In this document: positions 62,986 to 64,000 of the stretch, in pieces
Position numbering within the stretch: position 1 is the stretch's first letter
How the letters are laid out: each line of letters begins with the position of its first letter
DNA from: Olsenella intestinalis
GTDB taxonomy: Bacteria; Actinomycetota; Coriobacteriia; Coriobacteriales; Atopobiaceae
Assembly (NCBI RefSeq): GCF_023276655.1
Contig: NZ_JALGRK010000001.1
Coordinates: 949,501 to 1,013,500, forward strand
Length of the DNA stretch: 64,000 bases
Direction: 5' to 3'
Made by a program: the position numbers and the translations under genes
The notes under the pieces: generated by a model
Database searches by the model: none
What the model was told of the DNA's origin: nothing
Seen by the model: only the letters and a program-made list of their open reading frames with translations

Positions 62986-64000
62986 CCACTCCGCATCCAA
63001 CGCGGCGCAGGCCGGCGCCAGGCAGGCGATCGAGCTCGAGCAGTTCGAGGCAGAGCTCAGGCCCAAGAGGCCGATCGACCTCTCCCACGCGCACCTGCGC
63101 CTGGGCATCGACGTCGGCTCGACCACGGTCAAGCTCGCCGTCATCGACGACAACGACAACCTGATCTACGCCAACTACGAGCGTCACCACACCGACGTCA
63201 AGGCGACCGCGCGCCAGGTCTTCGAGAAGGCCCAGGCCGTCCTCGGCGACGCCCCCATGCGCGTCTCCATCACGGGCTCCGGCGGCATGCTGCTCGCCCA
63301 GTGGCTCGGCGTCGAGTTCGTCCAGGAGGTCATCGCCTCCAAGAACGCCGTCGAGGCCCTCATCCCCCAGACCGACTGCGCCATCGAGCTCGGCGGCGAG
63401 GACGCCAAGATCATCTACTTCGACAACGGCATCGAGCAGCGCATGAACGGCACCTGCGCCGGCGGCACGGGCGCCTTCATCGACCAGATGGCGTCCCTCA
63501 TGGAGACCGACGCCTCGGGCCTCAACGAGCTCGCCAAGGGCGCCGAGCACATCTACCCGATCGCCTCGCGCTGCGGCGTCTTCGCCAAGTCCGACGTCCA
63601 GCCGCTCCTCAACGAGGGCGCGGCCCGCGCCGACGTCGCCGCCTCGATCTTCCAGGCGGTCGCCAACCAGACCATCTCCGGCCTCGCCTGCGGCCACCCC
63701 ATCCGCGGCTACGTCGCCTTCCTCGGCGGACCCCTCCAGTACCTCTCCGAGCTGCGCGACCGCTTCTACAAGACGCTCAAGCTCGACGAGGACCACCGCC
63801 TCATCCCCGAGAACGCGCACCTCTTCGTCGCCACGGGCGCGGCCCTTGCCGGCGAGTCCGACAAGTACGTCACCTTCGCCGAGGTCATCCGCGACCTCGA
63901 CAACCTCGGTGACACCCAGGGCTCCGAGGTCGAGCGCCTCGACCCGCTCTTCGAGACCGAGGCCGACTACGAGGCCTTCAAGGCCCGCCACGACAAGGAG
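62978..64000 (+). CDS. 2-hydroxyacyl-CoA dehydratase activase-type (BadF/BadG/BcrA/BcrD) ATPase, truncated by window end
   Basis: LGIDVGSTTVKLAVID, SGSGGMLLAQ, NGTCAGGTGAFIDQMASLM; start overlaps tetR stop. Confidence 0.9.
   Translation, partial: MTNHSASNAAQAGARQAIELEQFEAELRPKRPIDLSHAHLRLGIDVGSTTVKLAVIDDNDNLIYANYERHHTDVKATARQVFEKAQAVLGDAPMRVSITGSGGMLLAQWLGVEFVQEVIASKNAVEALIPQTDCAIELGGEDAKIIYFDNGIEQRMNGTCAGGTGAFIDQMASLMETDASGLNELAKGAEHIYPIASRCGVFAKSDVQPLLNEGAARADVAASIFQAVANQTISGLACGHPIRGYVAFLGGPLQYLSELRDRFYKTLKLDEDHRLIPENAHLFVATGAALAGESDKYVTFAEVIRDLDNLGDTQGSEVERLDPLFETEADYEAFKARHDKE

Overview
High-GC bacterial chromosome window. The gene content resembles Coriobacteriia/Atopobiaceae (Olsenella-like); this is an inference. 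It is densely packed with ordinary genes: metal and iron homeostasis (FeoB end, ZIP, FeoB-associated Cys-rich protein, CsoR/CopA), glutamine synthetase and transport, HtrA, LigA, fructose PTS, a VTC/DUF4956 operon, a MetF/MetH operon, ABC exporters, MurI, DegV, DeoC, GGGtGRT/NifU-like, a SNF2 helicase, YaaA, TetR and an acyl-CoA dehydratase activase. I recognised no rRNA, tRNA, CRISPR array or transposase. The most striking signal is not a gene. A short motif, (GC)CGAGAAGAGC/GCTCTTCTCG, occurs 35 times as an exact 10-mer (44 times as the 9-mer GAGAAGAGC) in 64 kb, counted by eye. Its orientation is balanced, it is used in four different reading frames, and about a quarter of copies are intergenic, often beside terminator-like hairpins. 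This looks like a DNA-uptake-sequence-like or other genome-architecture motif. Other candidates are: (i) an iron-type (DtxR/IdeR-like) regulon with six shared boxes, two of which precede leaders sharing the identical 18-mer GCGGTCCCTCTCCCCGCA and C-rich-loop hairpins, a possible iron-responsive RNA family; (ii) a roughly 260-bp intergenic element present twice, with four ~30-bp units in ++-- orientation at conserved ~41-bp and ~135-bp spacing; (iii) a CopA whose fused C-terminal HMA domain keeps its own Shine-Dalgarno and ATG (internal CopZ); (iv) a palindrome shared by a WYL-regulator promoter and a double-AAA ATPase promoter. Everything was read by eye; no searches were run.
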